Positions 9,475 to 17,911 of a DNA stretch of 56,358 bases are shown here, piece after piece. Numbering within the stretch: position 1 is the stretch's first letter; the number at the start of each line of letters is the position of its first letter. The notes under the pieces are model-generated. The model saw only the letters and a list, made by a program, of their open reading frames with translations. It was not told where the DNA came from and ran no database searches. The stretch is from Roseomonas aeriglobus (GTDB lineage: Bacteria > Pseudomonadota > Alphaproteobacteria > Sphingomonadales > Sphingomonadaceae), in the NCBI GenBank assembly GCA_016937575.1, contig JAFHKN010000001.1, positions 1 to 56,358 of the forward strand, given 5' to 3'. The position numbers were made by a program, and so were the translations under genes.

Positions 9475-10620
9475 TCAGCGGAACGCGCCGACGCCGGTCA
9501 GCGCGCGCGAGATGATGAGCTTCTGGATCTCGGTCGTGCCGTCGGGGATCGGGCAGATGATCGCCTCCCGCACCAGCCGCTCGACGATGAACTCGCGCGT
9601 CACGCCGTTGCCGCCGTGGATCTGGAGCGCGTCGCGGGTCACGCCGATCGCCATTTCGGTCGCATACCATTTGGCCATGGCGCATTCGGTTTCCGCACGG
9701 ACGCCGGCATCGACCAGCGAGATCGCGCGGTGCGTCAGCAGCCGCGCGGCGTCGATCTGCGTCGCCATGGTGGCGAGCTTCTCGGCGATGAGCTGATGCC
9801 CGGCGATCTTGCGGCCATGCTGCGTGCGCTCCTTCGCGTAGGCGATCGCCTCGTCCAGCGCGCGACGGGCGATGCCGATGCTCCACATCGCCATGTGGCA
9901 GCGCGCGATCTCGAACACCTTCAGCGTGTTGCGCAGCCCGTCGCCGGGCTGGCCCAGCATGTTGCCGACCGGCACGCGGCAGTCGGTGAGGAAGATCTGC
10001 GCGGTCGACTGGCCGTTCAGCGCCATCTTCTCGATGTCGCGCACCTCGTACGGGCTTTCGGCGCGGTCGATCAGGATATGGCTGATCTCGTTTTCGCCGG
10101 TGCGGCAGGTGCAGACGAGCACGTCCGAATAGGCGCCGTTGGTGATCCACGTCTTCTCGCCGTTGATGACCCAATGGTCGCCGTCGCGCACCGCGCGCGT
10201 CTTCACGGCCGCCACGTCCGAGCCGACATCGGGTTCGGAAATGCCCATCGAGACGAACAGCTCGCCCGCGATCAGGCCGGGCAGGTAGCGCCGCTGGAGT
10301 TCGGGCGAGGCGCTGCGCCGGATCAGCTCGGCACCGACCGCGTTGATGAAGCCCGGAATGGCGACGTCGAGCGAGGAATAGACGATTTCCTCGAAGATCA
10401 TGAGATGCGTCAGCCACCCCATGTCGAGGCCGCCCCATTCCTCGTCGTGCGGCGCCGCGATGTGGCCGAACCGGGTCAGCTCGCCGGTCCATCGCCGCAT
10501 CAGGTCGCGCGGGATGAAGCCGGGGCCATGCGCGCGGATCTCGGGTTCGAGCTTGTCGTCGAGGAAGCGGCGGACGCTCTCGACGGCCATCCGCTGTTCG
10601 TCACCGGGCAGGAAATCCAT
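9475..10620 (-). CDS. Acyl-CoA dehydrogenase
   Basis: A 381-residue flavoprotein that introduces the alpha,beta double bond into an acyl-CoA. The fold signatures are present: [12 protein letters not shown] (124-135), [10 protein letters not shown] (157-166) and the C-terminal [12 protein letters not shown]. In the medium-chain enzyme the catalytic base is the Glu of YEGT; the matching position here is Asp360 (PDGTTEIQ). The alternative Glu site of isovaleryl-CoA dehydrogenase is Ala239 (FEIAR). The weaker or longer-reach base could suit an unusual bulky substrate (inference). It is 12 bp downstream of the thiolase gene, same operon. Confidence 0.92.
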   Translation of the reverse strand: MDFLPGDEQRMAVESVRRFLDDKLEPEIRAHGPGFIPRDLMRRWTGELTRFGHIAAPHDEEWGGLDMGWLTHLMIFEEIVYSSLDVAIPGFINAVGAELIRRSASPELQRRYLPGLIAGELFVSMGISEPDVGSDVAAVKTRAVRDGDHWVINGEKTWITNGAYSDVLVCTCRTGENEISHILIDRAESPYEVRDIEKMALNGQSTAQIFLTDCRVPVGNMLGQPGDGLRNTLKVFEIARCHMAMWSIGIARRALDEAIAYAKERTQHGRKIAGHQLIAEKLATMATQIDAARLLTHRAISLVDAGVRAETECAMAKWYATEMAIGVTRDALQIHGGNGVTREFIVERLVREAIICPIPDGTTEIQKLIISRALTGVGAFR

Positions 10621-10632
10621 GCTCTTCGCTCC

Positions 10633-11871
10633 CTATCGGCCGAGGACGGTGACCGCGACCACGGCCTCCTCCACCCCCAGCACCCCGCCGCCGTTCTGCG
10701 CGACCGCGATCCGGGCGCCGTCCACCTGCCGCGCGCCCGCCTCGCCGCGCAATTGCGCGACCAGTTCGTAGATCTGGCCGAGGCCGGTCGCGCCGATCGG
10801 GTGGCCCTTGCATTCGAGGCCACCCGACGGGTTCACCGGAATGCGGCCGCCGATGACGGTATCGCCGCGCTCCGCCGCGACGCCGCCCTCGCCGGGTGGC
10901 ACGAGGCCCAGCGCCTCGATCTCGATGATCTCGCCCATCGCGGTCGCGTCGTGCACTTCCGCGACATCGACATCCGCCGGATCGACCCCCGCCGCCGCAT
11001 AGGCGCGCGTGGCGGCGAGCCGGGTGACGTGCCGGTCGTAATCATACGGGCTGCGTTCCGAGCTCGTCTGCAACACCGAGGCGAGGATGCGGATCGCCCG
11101 CCCGCCGGAAGCGGTCAGCTTGCGCAGCCCGGCGGCGTTGCAGATCACCGCGGCCGCCGCCCCGTCGCTGATCGGCGAGCACATCGGCAGCGTCAGCGGA
11201 AAGACGATCGGCGGCGCCGCCAGCACCGCCTCCACGGTGTAGGGTATCCGGTACTGCGCCAGCGGGTTGCTGACCGAATGCATGTGGTTCTTCGCGGAGA
11301 CCGCCGCGATCTGCGCCTGCGTCGAGCCGTAGGTCTTCATGTGCGCGCGCGACATCGCGGCATAGATGTCCATGAAGACGCTGTAGGGCTGCGTCGATAC
11401 CGATCCCTCCGGCACGGCGACGCCTTCTCCCATCGCCAGCAGGATATCGCGGTTGCGCGCCGTCTCATGCACGTCCCACGCGCCGTCGAACGCGCTGAAC
11501 ATCAGCGCCTTGTCGGGCGAGCACATCTTTTCCGCGCCCAGCGCCAGCACGACATCGACCGCGCCCGAGCGGACATAGGCACTCGCCATGTGCACCGCGG
11601 TCGAGGCGGTGGCGCAGGCGTTCTCGACGTTGACGACGGGCACGCCCTGGATGCCGACCGCGCGCGCCACCAGCTCGCCGCGGATCATGTCCTGCCCTTC
11701 CATATGGCCCTGGACGCAATTGCCGAAGAACACCGCGTCGATATCCGCCGGCCCGCAGCCGGCATCGGCGAACGCCTGCGCCACGGCATCGCCCGACAGA
11801 CCTTTCAGGCTGCGATCGAGCTGCTTGCCGAACTGCGTCATGCCGACGCCGGCGATGAAGATGTCGCTCAT
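10633..11871 (-). CDS. SCP2/SCPx-type thiolase (3-ketoacyl-CoA thiolase)
   Basis: A 412-residue thiolase-fold protein of the sterol-carrier-protein-X/lipid-transfer branch. The nucleophile is Cys86 in VENACATAS. His357 is in CKGHPIGATG, and the SCP2-branch signatures EVHDAT (305-310) and AQNGGGVLG (391-399) are present. This family cleaves 3-ketoacyl-CoA esters with bulky or methyl-branched chains. No DUF35 partner protein is encoded nearby, unlike aldolase-type Ltp pairs, so ordinary thiolysis is more likely. Its start codon overlaps the hydratase stop (ATGA), showing translational coupling. Confidence 0.9.
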   Translation of the reverse strand: MSDIFIAGVGMTQFGKQLDRSLKGLSGDAVAQAFADAGCGPADIDAVFFGNCVQGHMEGQDMIRGELVARAVGIQGVPVVNVENACATASTAVHMASAYVRSGAVDVVLALGAEKMCSPDKALMFSAFDGAWDVHETARNRDILLAMGEGVAVPEGSVSTQPYSVFMDIYAAMSRAHMKTYGSTQAQIAAVSAKNHMHSVSNPLAQYRIPYTVEAVLAAPPIVFPLTLPMCSPISDGAAAAVICNAAGLRKLTASGGRAIRILASVLQTSSERSPYDYDRHVTRLAATRAYAAAGVDPADVDVAEVHDATAMGEIIEIEALGLVPPGEGGVAAERGDTVIGGRIPVNPSGGLECKGHPIGATGLGQIYELVAQLRGEAGARQVDGARIAVAQNGGGVLGVEEAVVAVTVLGR

Positions 11872-12707
11872 TGTCCCGTGAACTCCGGTTGGCGCTTTTC
11901 AGCGAAGGCCGTCAGCCCCTCCTGCAGGTCGTGCGAGGTGGCGTAGTCGGCGACGATCTCCAGTTCGCGGCGCAGGCCTTCCTCCAGCGAACAGCCGTCG
12001 GCGATCGCGGCCAGTTCCTTCATGCGTGCCAGCCCGAGCGAGCTCTTGGTGGCGAGCGTCTCGACCAAGGATTGCGCCGTCTCGACCAGCGCGTCGCCCG
12101 GCACGATCCGGCTCACCAGCCCCGCGCGCTCCATGTCCGCCGCGGGCAAGAACTCCCCCGTCATCATCAACCAGGCCGCGCGCGCCGGGCCGATCTTGCG
12201 CGGCAGGCGGATCGAGCCGCCGCCGCCGGGCAGCAGTCCGTAGTTCGCGTGAGCATCGCCAAATCGCGCGCTGTCGGCGGCGACCACGAGATCGCAGCAC
12301 AGGACGAGTTCCAGTCCGCCGGCCAGCGCCAGCCCGTTGACCAATGCGATCGTCGGCAGGGGCGAGGCTTCGATCCGCGTGAAGACACGGCCCAGCTCGG
12401 CGAGAAAGTCGCCCAGCGGCGCGGCGATCGATCCGCCATGCGCATGGAGCGCCGCAAGATCGGCACCCGCGCAGAATGCGCGTCCTGCCCCGGTGACCAC
12501 TACCGATCGCACCGCCGGGTCGGCCTCGGCGGCCGTGATCGCCGCCTCCAGCTCATGCGCCATTTCGAGCGTCAGGCTGTTCAGCGCCGCCGGGCGGTTG
12601 AGCCACACCCAGCAGGCGGGGCCGCGCTTTTCGACGACAATGGTCTCGAACGGGATGGCATGTTCCATGGGGGTGACGGGGGATGCGGCGGGACGGTCGG
12701 CGGTCAT
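11868..12707 (-). CDS. Enoyl-CoA hydratase/isomerase family protein
   Basis: A 279-residue crotonase-fold protein. The oxyanion-hole segments are FCAGADLAAL (78-87) and LALAGGLELVLCCDL (126-140), with the first catalytic Glu at 133. The position of the second catalytic Glu of hydratases (in FGxPE) is His153 here (FGDAHANYG), so the reaction may be isomerisation or another crotonase chemistry rather than plain hydration. The start at 12707 overlaps the synthetase stop (ATGA); an alternative ATG lies 13 codons downstream. It belongs to the same minus-strand operon. Confidence 0.88.
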   Translation of the reverse strand: MTADRPAASPVTPMEHAIPFETIVVEKRGPACWVWLNRPAALNSLTLEMAHELEAAITAAEADPAVRSVVVTGAGRAFCAGADLAALHAHGGSIAAPLGDFLAELGRVFTRIEASPLPTIALVNGLALAGGLELVLCCDLVVAADSARFGDAHANYGLLPGGGGSIRLPRKIGPARAAWLMMTGEFLPAADMERAGLVSRIVPGDALVETAQSLVETLATKSSLGLARMKELAAIADGCSLEEGLRRELEIVADYATSHDLQEGLTAFAEKRQPEFTGQ

Positions 12708-14251
12708 GCGCCCGAAATCCGGCTGGCATGGCCGGCCCAATAGGGCTCGCGCAGCTTCGACCTCAGCACCTTGCCGACGTTGCTCAGCGGCAGAGGATCG
12801 GTGGTGAAGACGACCTGCCCGGGCTTCTTGAACGACCCCAGCCGCCGGCTGACGAGATCGGTGATCTCCTGTTCGGAGATCACCGTGCCCGGCGCGACGA
12901 CGACCCGCGCGAGCGGCGTCTCCCCCCATTTCTCGTGCGGGATGCCGAACACGGCGGCGGCGATCACCAGCGGGTGATCGGCGATCACGTTCTCGATCTC
13001 GGCGGGGTAGATATTGTACCCGCCCGACACGATCAGGTCGTTGGCGCGATCGAGCAGATAGAGGAAGCCGTTGGCGTCGATCCGGCCGACGTCGCCGGTC
13101 TTCACCCAGCCGTCGACCATGCGCTGCGCGGTCTCCTCGGGATCGTTCCAGAAGCCCTGCATCTGGCCGTTCTCGAACCTTGCGACGATCTCTCCCGGCT
13201 CGTCGGGTCCGAGCACGCGCCCGTCCGCATCGCGGATCTCCAGATCGACGAACGGCATCGCCCGACCCACCGACTGAAGCGGTGTCGACCCTTCGGTCCG
13301 GCCGAACCATTCTCTCGGCCCGAGTGACGTGACGGGCAATATCTCGGTCTGTCCGTACGCCGAGTGTAGCACCTCGTCGCCGAAGATCTCGCAAGACTTG
13401 CGTAGCGTCGCCTCCGAGATCGGGGCTGAGGCGCTGAGCAGGCACTTCAGCTTCGGAAAGGCATGCCCATGCGGGTTGCCGTGATGGACGACGGCGTTGA
13501 GCATCGTCGGGGCGACGAATGCGTAACCGACCTCCTCCCGCTGTAGAATATCGAGGAAGCCTTCAGGGTCGAACGCCTCCATCATGACGTTGCGCCCGCC
13601 GATCGCCCAATAGGGCGAGAACATGAAGCCCGAGGCGTGCGACAGCGGGCCTACGTGCAATACCGTCGCGCCCGGTTCCGGTCGTGGGCCGACCGCCTGG
13701 AATCCGCCGCAGATCGTCATCCAGGAACGATGGGTATAGGCTACGCCCTTCGGCGCGCCAGTGGTGCCGCCGGTGTGACGGATGACAAGGATGTCGTCGG
13801 GCGCGATCGCCGGATCGGGATCGATGTCCGATGCCTGCGCGAGCCAGTTTTCGTAGCGCGCATCACGCACGATCAGGCGGTCGAGGCCCGGCACCTCCGA
13901 GTCCAGCCCGGCGATCTCAGGCAACAGCGCCTCGTCGACCAGCGCCACGCGGCATCCGGTGTGACGCATCATGTGATCGTGGGACTCGCGCCGGTTTCGC
14001 GCATAAAGCGGCACACGAACGAAGTTGCCGATCGCCGCGGCAAGAAAGATATCGACCGCCTCGACCGAATTCTTCTCGAGCGTCGCGACCCTGTCGCCGG
14101 GCTGGAGGCCGGCATCGGCCAGCGCGTTCGCCAGCCGCACCCCGCGCGACCACGCTTCGGCGAAGGTGAAGCGACGATCGCCGTGGACCAGCGCCTCGCG
14201 GTTCGCGAAATAGGCGGCCGCGCGTCGAAGCTGGGTGCGCAGCTCCATCAT
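12704..14251 (-). CDS. Acyl-CoA synthetase (AMP-forming)
   Basis: A 515-residue ANL-superfamily ligase that activates a carboxylic acid as its CoA thioester with ATP. The phosphate-binding loop HTGGTTGAPKG is at 159-169, followed by the YGQTE motif, the WVKTGDVG hinge region, SGGYNIYPAEIE, and the C-terminal catalytic Lys in NVGKVLR. It is the first gene of the five-gene block. The start, ATGATG at 14251, follows GGGAG. It is intact only in this copy; the other copy (54521-56065) carries three single-base deletions. It is divergent from the racemase gene. Confidence 0.92.
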   Translation of the reverse strand: MMELRTQLRRAAAYFANREALVHGDRRFTFAEAWSRGVRLANALADAGLQPGDRVATLEKNSVEAVDIFLAAAIGNFVRVPLYARNRRESHDHMMRHTGCRVALVDEALLPEIAGLDSEVPGLDRLIVRDARYENWLAQASDIDPDPAIAPDDILVIRHTGGTTGAPKGVAYTHRSWMTICGGFQAVGPRPEPGATVLHVGPLSHASGFMFSPYWAIGGRNVMMEAFDPEGFLDILQREEVGYAFVAPTMLNAVVHHGNPHGHAFPKLKCLLSASAPISEATLRKSCEIFGDEVLHSAYGQTEILPVTSLGPREWFGRTEGSTPLQSVGRAMPFVDLEIRDADGRVLGPDEPGEIVARFENGQMQGFWNDPEETAQRMVDGWVKTGDVGRIDANGFLYLLDRANDLIVSGGYNIYPAEIENVIADHPLVIAAAVFGIPHEKWGETPLARVVVAPGTVISEQEITDLVSRRLGSFKKPGQVVFTTDPLPLSNVGKVLRSKLREPYWAGHASRISGA

Positions 14252-14488
14252 CCATGCTCCCGAGCGGCAGCGGCGCGGGGTTGCACACGGCAGATCGGGC
14301 AGGTCAGGATATGCGCCATCGGGCCTCTCCACGCACGCCGTAACCGGCATTTTATTGAGCGTAGATCGGAAAGCGCGGCCGACTTGTCCAATGCATTTCG
14401 GTCGCGCGATATTCCTGTTCTTCATGTTCGGCCGACACGGAATCGTGCCACGATCCGGCCTGGAGCCTATCAAGGGAGAGGATGGCGC
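14252..14488. promoter_or_regulatory. Divergent intergenic region between synthetase and racemase genes
   Basis: This 237-bp gap between two outward-facing starts must hold both promoters. I see an AT-richer patch (TTTTATTGAGCG near 14351) and a GGGAGAGG ribosome site just before the racemase gene, but no convincing operator palindrome. No gene is visible in it. Confidence 0.5.
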
Positions 14489-15607
14489 ATGAGGGATCAC
14501 GGGCCGCTCGCGGGCGTGCGGATCGTCGAGATTGCCGGGATCGGTCCCGCGCCGTTCTGCGGCATGCTGCTTGCCGATCTTGGTGCCGACGTCGTCGTCG
14601 TGGGCCGGCCCGCGCCCGATCCCGACGCACTCGATCTCGGCAGCGCGTCGATTCTCGACCGCGGCAAGCGGTTCATCCAGCTCGACCTGAAACAGCCCGA
14701 CGGCGTGGCAGCGGTCCTCGACCTCATCGAGCATGGCGACGCCCTGATCGAGGGGATGCGGCCCGGGGTGATGGAACGGCTGGGCCTCGGTCCCGACGTC
14801 TGCCTCGCCCGCAATCCGGCGCTGGTGTTCGGGCGGATGACGGGCTGGGGACAGGACGGTCCGCTGGCGCAGGCCGCCGGGCACGACATCAACTATATCG
14901 CGCTGTCAGGCGCGCTCTGGTACGCCGGCCAGCCCGGCACGCCGCCGGTGGCCCCTCCCAGCCTGGTCGGCGATCTCGGTGGCGGCGCGCTCTATCTCGC
15001 GGTCGGCCTGCTCGCCGCGATCCTGAGCGCGCGTTCGACCGGCCGGGGACAGGTGGTCGATGCCGCGATCGTCGACGGCAGCGCCCATCTGATGAACCTG
15101 CTGCTCAGCCTGAAGGCGGCGGGCCATTTCGTCAGCGAGCGGGGCCGCAGCATCCTCGACGGGCCGCACTGGTACGCGACCTATCGCTGCGCGGACGACC
15201 GGTTCGTCTCGGTCGGCTCGCTCGAACCGAAATTCCATGCGCTGCTCCGTGAGAAGCTGGGACTCGCCGACGATGCCGATTTCGCCGATGGTTACGATCC
15301 GGCGCGCTGGCCCGATCTCAGGCGGCGTTTCGAGGCGCTGTTCCGGCAACGCACCCGTGATGAATGGTCGGCGCTGCTGGAAGGAACCGACGCCTGCTTC
15401 GCGCCCGTGCTCGACCCGGACGAGGCCGCATCTCATGCCCATATGGCCGGTCGGCAGATCTACCGGAGCATCGACGGCGTGCTCCAGGCAGTGCCCGCGC
15501 CACGGTTTTCGGTGACGACATCTGCCATGTCAAGCACACGTTCCGTCAGCGAGTCCCGGCCGGGTGCAATCATACGTGAATGGCGGGATCTGCGGAGCCG
15601 ACCCTGA
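14489..15607 (+). CDS. Alpha-methylacyl-CoA racemase (family III CoA-transferase fold)
   Basis: A 372-residue CaiB/BaiF-fold protein with the racemase subfamily signature. GRMTGWGQ is followed by GHDINYIALSG with His132. Asp162 is in GDLGGG and Glu246 in SLEPKFH. These match the His/Asp/Glu trio known from mycobacterial MCR. Such enzymes equilibrate (2R)- and (2S)-2-methylacyl-CoA esters so that a stereospecific acyl-CoA dehydrogenase can act. The start at 14489 follows GGGAGAGG. It is divergent from the beta-oxidation operon and explains that operon's likely substrate class, a 2-methyl-branched acyl chain. A simple CoA-transferase is the less likely alternative. Confidence 0.87.
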   Translation: MRDHGPLAGVRIVEIAGIGPAPFCGMLLADLGADVVVVGRPAPDPDALDLGSASILDRGKRFIQLDLKQPDGVAAVLDLIEHGDALIEGMRPGVMERLGLGPDVCLARNPALVFGRMTGWGQDGPLAQAAGHDINYIALSGALWYAGQPGTPPVAPPSLVGDLGGGALYLAVGLLAAILSARSTGRGQVVDAAIVDGSAHLMNLLLSLKAAGHFVSERGRSILDGPHWYATYRCADDRFVSVGSLEPKFHALLREKLGLADDADFADGYDPARWPDLRRRFEALFRQRTRDEWSALLEGTDACFAPVLDPDEAASHAHMAGRQIYRSIDGVLQAVPAPRFSVTTSAMSSTRSVSESRPGAIIREWRDLRSRP

Positions 15608-15813
15608 CGGCTTCGAGGGCGGCCGGCTGCTGGCTGCCTATGGTCCCGCGTTGCGGAAAGCGCGCTTGGGGGGGGGAGCGAGGCGCGATTCTCGCGTGTC
15701 CGGAACCTCGTCAGGTTCTGCGATGAACGGGACACGGCGGTGGCGCGCCCGATGTGGCGGGCGCGGCGTCGGGGCCATGCGCGCCGATCCCGCCCGAGCG
15801 TTCGGTGGGCGCG
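15608..15813. other. Gene-free right end of the inserted segment
   Basis: No credible gene lies between the racemase stop and the hydrolase fragment. The minus-strand frame of the hydrolase stays open here to 15711, but its residues after CYQAA lose all resemblance to the hydrolase. I see no inverted terminal repeat and no transposase remnant. Confidence 0.6.
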
Positions 15814-16205
15814 GCCTGGTAGCACTCGGTCTTCTTGCGCTCGAGCGCGTAGTTGAGGTCGGTGTTCTCGAAGATCGGCCATTGCGCCGCGCCGTACATC
15901 ACCGAAGCGGCGAAGAAGCCGTCGCTGGCGGTGACGTGGTGCCCTTGGCTGTCGGCGGCCATCGCCTGAAGCTCGTAGCGCCGGGCGAGGCGCGCGAACT
16001 CGCGGGTCATGTCGTCATAGCGCTTGATCTGGCCGGCGAGCCCCATCACGCCGCCGGCCCAATCGGAACTCATCGGCGCGGCGTAGTAGTGGAGGCGCGT
16101 CTGGTCGAACTCGGGACCGGCCAGCTCTACGATCTTGTCGATCAGCCAGCGCTGATCCTTGAAGCGTTGGACGCGCGCCTGGGTCGTGAACGGAACGGTG
16201 GGCAT
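15814..16205 (-). pseudogene. Alpha/beta hydrolase, N-terminal part (split gene)
   Basis: About 130 codons starting MPTVPFTTQARVQRFKDQRW and ending DLNYALERKKTECYQA. This is the helical N-terminal cap region that precedes the catalytic domain in hydrolases of the 2,6-dihydroxypseudooxynicotine-hydrolase type. The catalytic domain (GLSFGS nucleophile) is not here but at 41168-42101, on the same strand of the circle and 15.5 kb away. A ribosome site (CGGAG) sits seven bases before the ATG. The FAD monooxygenase stop is 29 bp upstream, so the intact gene was the second gene of that operon. The ORF runs on to 15711 with unrelated residues. Confidence 0.75.
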
Positions 16206-16234
16206 GGTGGAACTCCGTTGGCGGTCGGAAGAGG

Positions 16235-17857
16235 TCAGGCGGCGTGCAGCAGCTGGTGAAGCGCAGCCTGGCAGGCGGTCGTGTCGAGGCCGTCGCCTCG
16301 CCAGGCGACGAAGCCGTCCGGCCGCACGAGCAGCAGCGCCTGCGCGTCGTCGGCATGAAGGCCGTAGGCCGCGAACAGCTCGGCGCGCTCGACTCGCTCC
16401 ACCCGCGGGTGCGCCGGCATGTCGAGCCGCGCGGCGATGCGGGGCGTTACGCCGGGCATCGCATCGAGCCCGGCCGCGAGCCGGTCGGCCGTCTCCGCAT
16501 CGAGCCGCTTGCGCGACAAAGCGAGCGCGGTGAAACCGTAGCCCGCGATCAGATCAAACAGGTCTCGGCCCCGGCGTAGCGGCGCATCGGGCGCACGCTC
16601 GCCAGCCTGCGGACCGGCCTTGCCGTCCCTGGCCGCGCCGGGCTCGGCATAGCCGACGTCGATCTGCGACAGCGCGCGGAAGGCGAGCGTCTGCACCCGG
16701 TCGAGCTGCGAGGCGGGACCGATCACCAGCGGCGCGAGCGCATCGCGCAGCTTCGCGCGCCAGCCGGTCTGCGAGGCGCTGATGTCGAACATGCGGTCGG
16801 ACAGTTCGAGGACGTGGTGCGCGACGGGCAGCCGCTCGGCCTCGTAGCTGTCGAGCAGCGCGTCGCCGGCATCGCCCTTCAGCACCGCCGCCAGCTTCCA
16901 GGCGAGGTTGGCCGCGTCCTGGAGCCCGGTGTTCATGCCCTGACCGCCGGCCGGCGAATGGATGTGCGCGGCATCGCCCGCGACGAACACGCGACCGACG
17001 CGGTAGCGGTCCACAACCCGGTGCTGCGACGAGAAGCGGGTCAGCCACACCGGATCGTGCAGCCGCACCGGCCGCACCGCCGCCTCCGCGAACCCGGCCT
17101 GGAGGTCGGCGAGGTCGAGATGCGACCAGGCCTGATCCTGCGTCGGCTGCGGGTCGAGGTCGGTGGTCATCACCCGCGCCGCGCCCTGCCCCTGGAACGG
17201 CACGTACAGCCCGAGCCGATCGCCGTTGAGGAAGACGCGGAAGCGCTTTTCCGGCAGGTCCCAGTCGACCTGCACGTCACCGAGCAGGAACGCCTGCGGG
17301 TATTTCGCCCCCTCGAATGACAGGCCGAGCTGGTGGCGGACCAAGCTGTGCGCGCCATCCGCGCCGAGCAGGTAGCGCGCCCGGAACGTCAGAGGCGAGC
17401 CGTCCGCCCCGGCCGCCTCCACGACGACCGCATCGCCGTCATCGCGGAAGCTCTTGGCCTCTACACTGCGGTCCACCACCAGGCCGGCATCGGTCAGCGC
17501 CTCGATCAGCACCGCTTCCGTCCCGGCCTGCGGGATCATGGTGATGAAGCGGTATGGCGTGTCGTCGGCATGGGCGTGATCGAAGTGGAAGCCCCCGGCG
17601 CGCTTGCCGCCGACGAAGATGTCAAAGTCGCTGTTGGGCACGCCGTGCGCGAACACCCGGTCCGCGAGCCCCAGCGAGGCGAACAGCTCGACCGAGCGCG
17701 ACGACATGACGCCAGCCCGCGACTCGGCCGAAGGCTCAGCGCGCTTGTCGATCACCCGGACATCGACGCCGCAGCGGCGCAGTAGGTAGCTCGCCATCAG
17801 GCCGGTCGGCCCGGCGCCGATCACCAGCACGTCGCACGAGATCACGTCTGCCGTCAC
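16235..17857 (-). CDS. FAD-dependent aromatic monooxygenase (PheA/TfdB type)
   Basis: A 540-residue class A flavoprotein hydroxylase. The FAD dinucleotide motif GAGPTG is at 14-19, the DG motif GADGAHS at 165-171 and the GD motif GDAAH at 294-298 (AGDAAHIHSPAGGQGMN). The C-terminal thioredoxin-like domain is typical of phenol hydroxylase-like members. It adds one oxygen atom from O2 to an aromatic or related ring using NAD(P)H. The start is GTG at 17857. A TetR gene and an operator palindrome lie directly upstream and the hydrolase follows. Ring hydroxylation followed by C-C or ester hydrolysis is the likely sequence (inference); the substrate is unknown. Confidence 0.9.
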   Translation of the reverse strand: MTADVISCDVLVIGAGPTGLMASYLLRRCGVDVRVIDKRAEPSAESRAGVMSSRSVELFASLGLADRVFAHGVPNSDFDIFVGGKRAGGFHFDHAHADDTPYRFITMIPQAGTEAVLIEALTDAGLVVDRSVEAKSFRDDGDAVVVEAAGADGSPLTFRARYLLGADGAHSLVRHQLGLSFEGAKYPQAFLLGDVQVDWDLPEKRFRVFLNGDRLGLYVPFQGQGAARVMTTDLDPQPTQDQAWSHLDLADLQAGFAEAAVRPVRLHDPVWLTRFSSQHRVVDRYRVGRVFVAGDAAHIHSPAGGQGMNTGLQDAANLAWKLAAVLKGDAGDALLDSYEAERLPVAHHVLELSDRMFDISASQTGWRAKLRDALAPLVIGPASQLDRVQTLAFRALSQIDVGYAEPGAARDGKAGPQAGERAPDAPLRRGRDLFDLIAGYGFTALALSRKRLDAETADRLAAGLDAMPGVTPRIAARLDMPAHPRVERVERAELFAAYGLHADDAQALLLVRPDGFVAWRGDGLDTTACQAALHQLLHAA

Positions 17858-17889
17858 GATCAGCCCTTTCGAAGACGGCTGACCATATA

Positions 17890-17903
17890 ACTGATCAATC
17901 AGT
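17890..17903. promoter_or_regulatory. Probable TetR operator in the monooxygenase promoter
   Basis: ACTGAT and ATCAGT are separated by two bases, a perfect 6-2-6 inverted repeat. On the minus strand it lies in the spacer between a -35-like TTTACT and a -10-like TATATG, about 33 bp before the monooxygenase start. The TetR gene ends just upstream at 17912. Repression by blocking RNA polymerase is the obvious reading. Confidence 0.6.
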
Positions 17904-17911
17904 CAGTAAAG

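Larger units (their letters stand above)
1..14544. repeat. Terminal redundancy, first copy
   Basis: This is the same DNA as 41818-56358. Relative to the other copy, this one lacks a C near position 33 and has an extra C in the run at 955-958. Both indels break reading frames that are intact in the second copy, so both are probably consensus errors here. Confidence 0.95.
281..15816. mobile_element. 15.5-kb catabolic segment inserted in a hydrolase gene
   Basis: Both edges fall inside fragments of one alpha/beta hydrolase gene. Its N-terminal half ends at about 15814 (minus strand, ...KKTECYQ-A) and its C-terminal half begins at about 283 (A-YIPHADHRVEAVEV). A GCC triplet is present at both edges (281-283 and 15814-15816), either a 3-bp target duplication or microhomology. 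Joining the halves at one GCC restores a frame of about 440 codons. The left edge also truncates a cardiolipin-synthase-like gene, as if foreign DNA had been captured with a ragged end. I see no transposase, integrase or long inverted repeats at the edges, so the mechanism is unknown. Confidence 0.65.

Noticed and set aside
7548..9515. Plus-strand open frame of 655 codons
   Set aside because: It lies antisense across the TonB receptor and SDR genes, has no motif and spans two real genes.
9460..11946. Long plus-strand open frame of 828 codons
   Set aside because: It is antisense to the acyl-CoA dehydrogenase and thiolase genes, rich in Arg/Asp/His/Gln with no domain; a codon-bias shadow.
11868..13445. 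Apparent 525-codon hydratase with an N-terminal extension
   Set aside because: The extension is the synthetase gene read in another frame; the ATGA overlap at 12704-12707 gives the real start.
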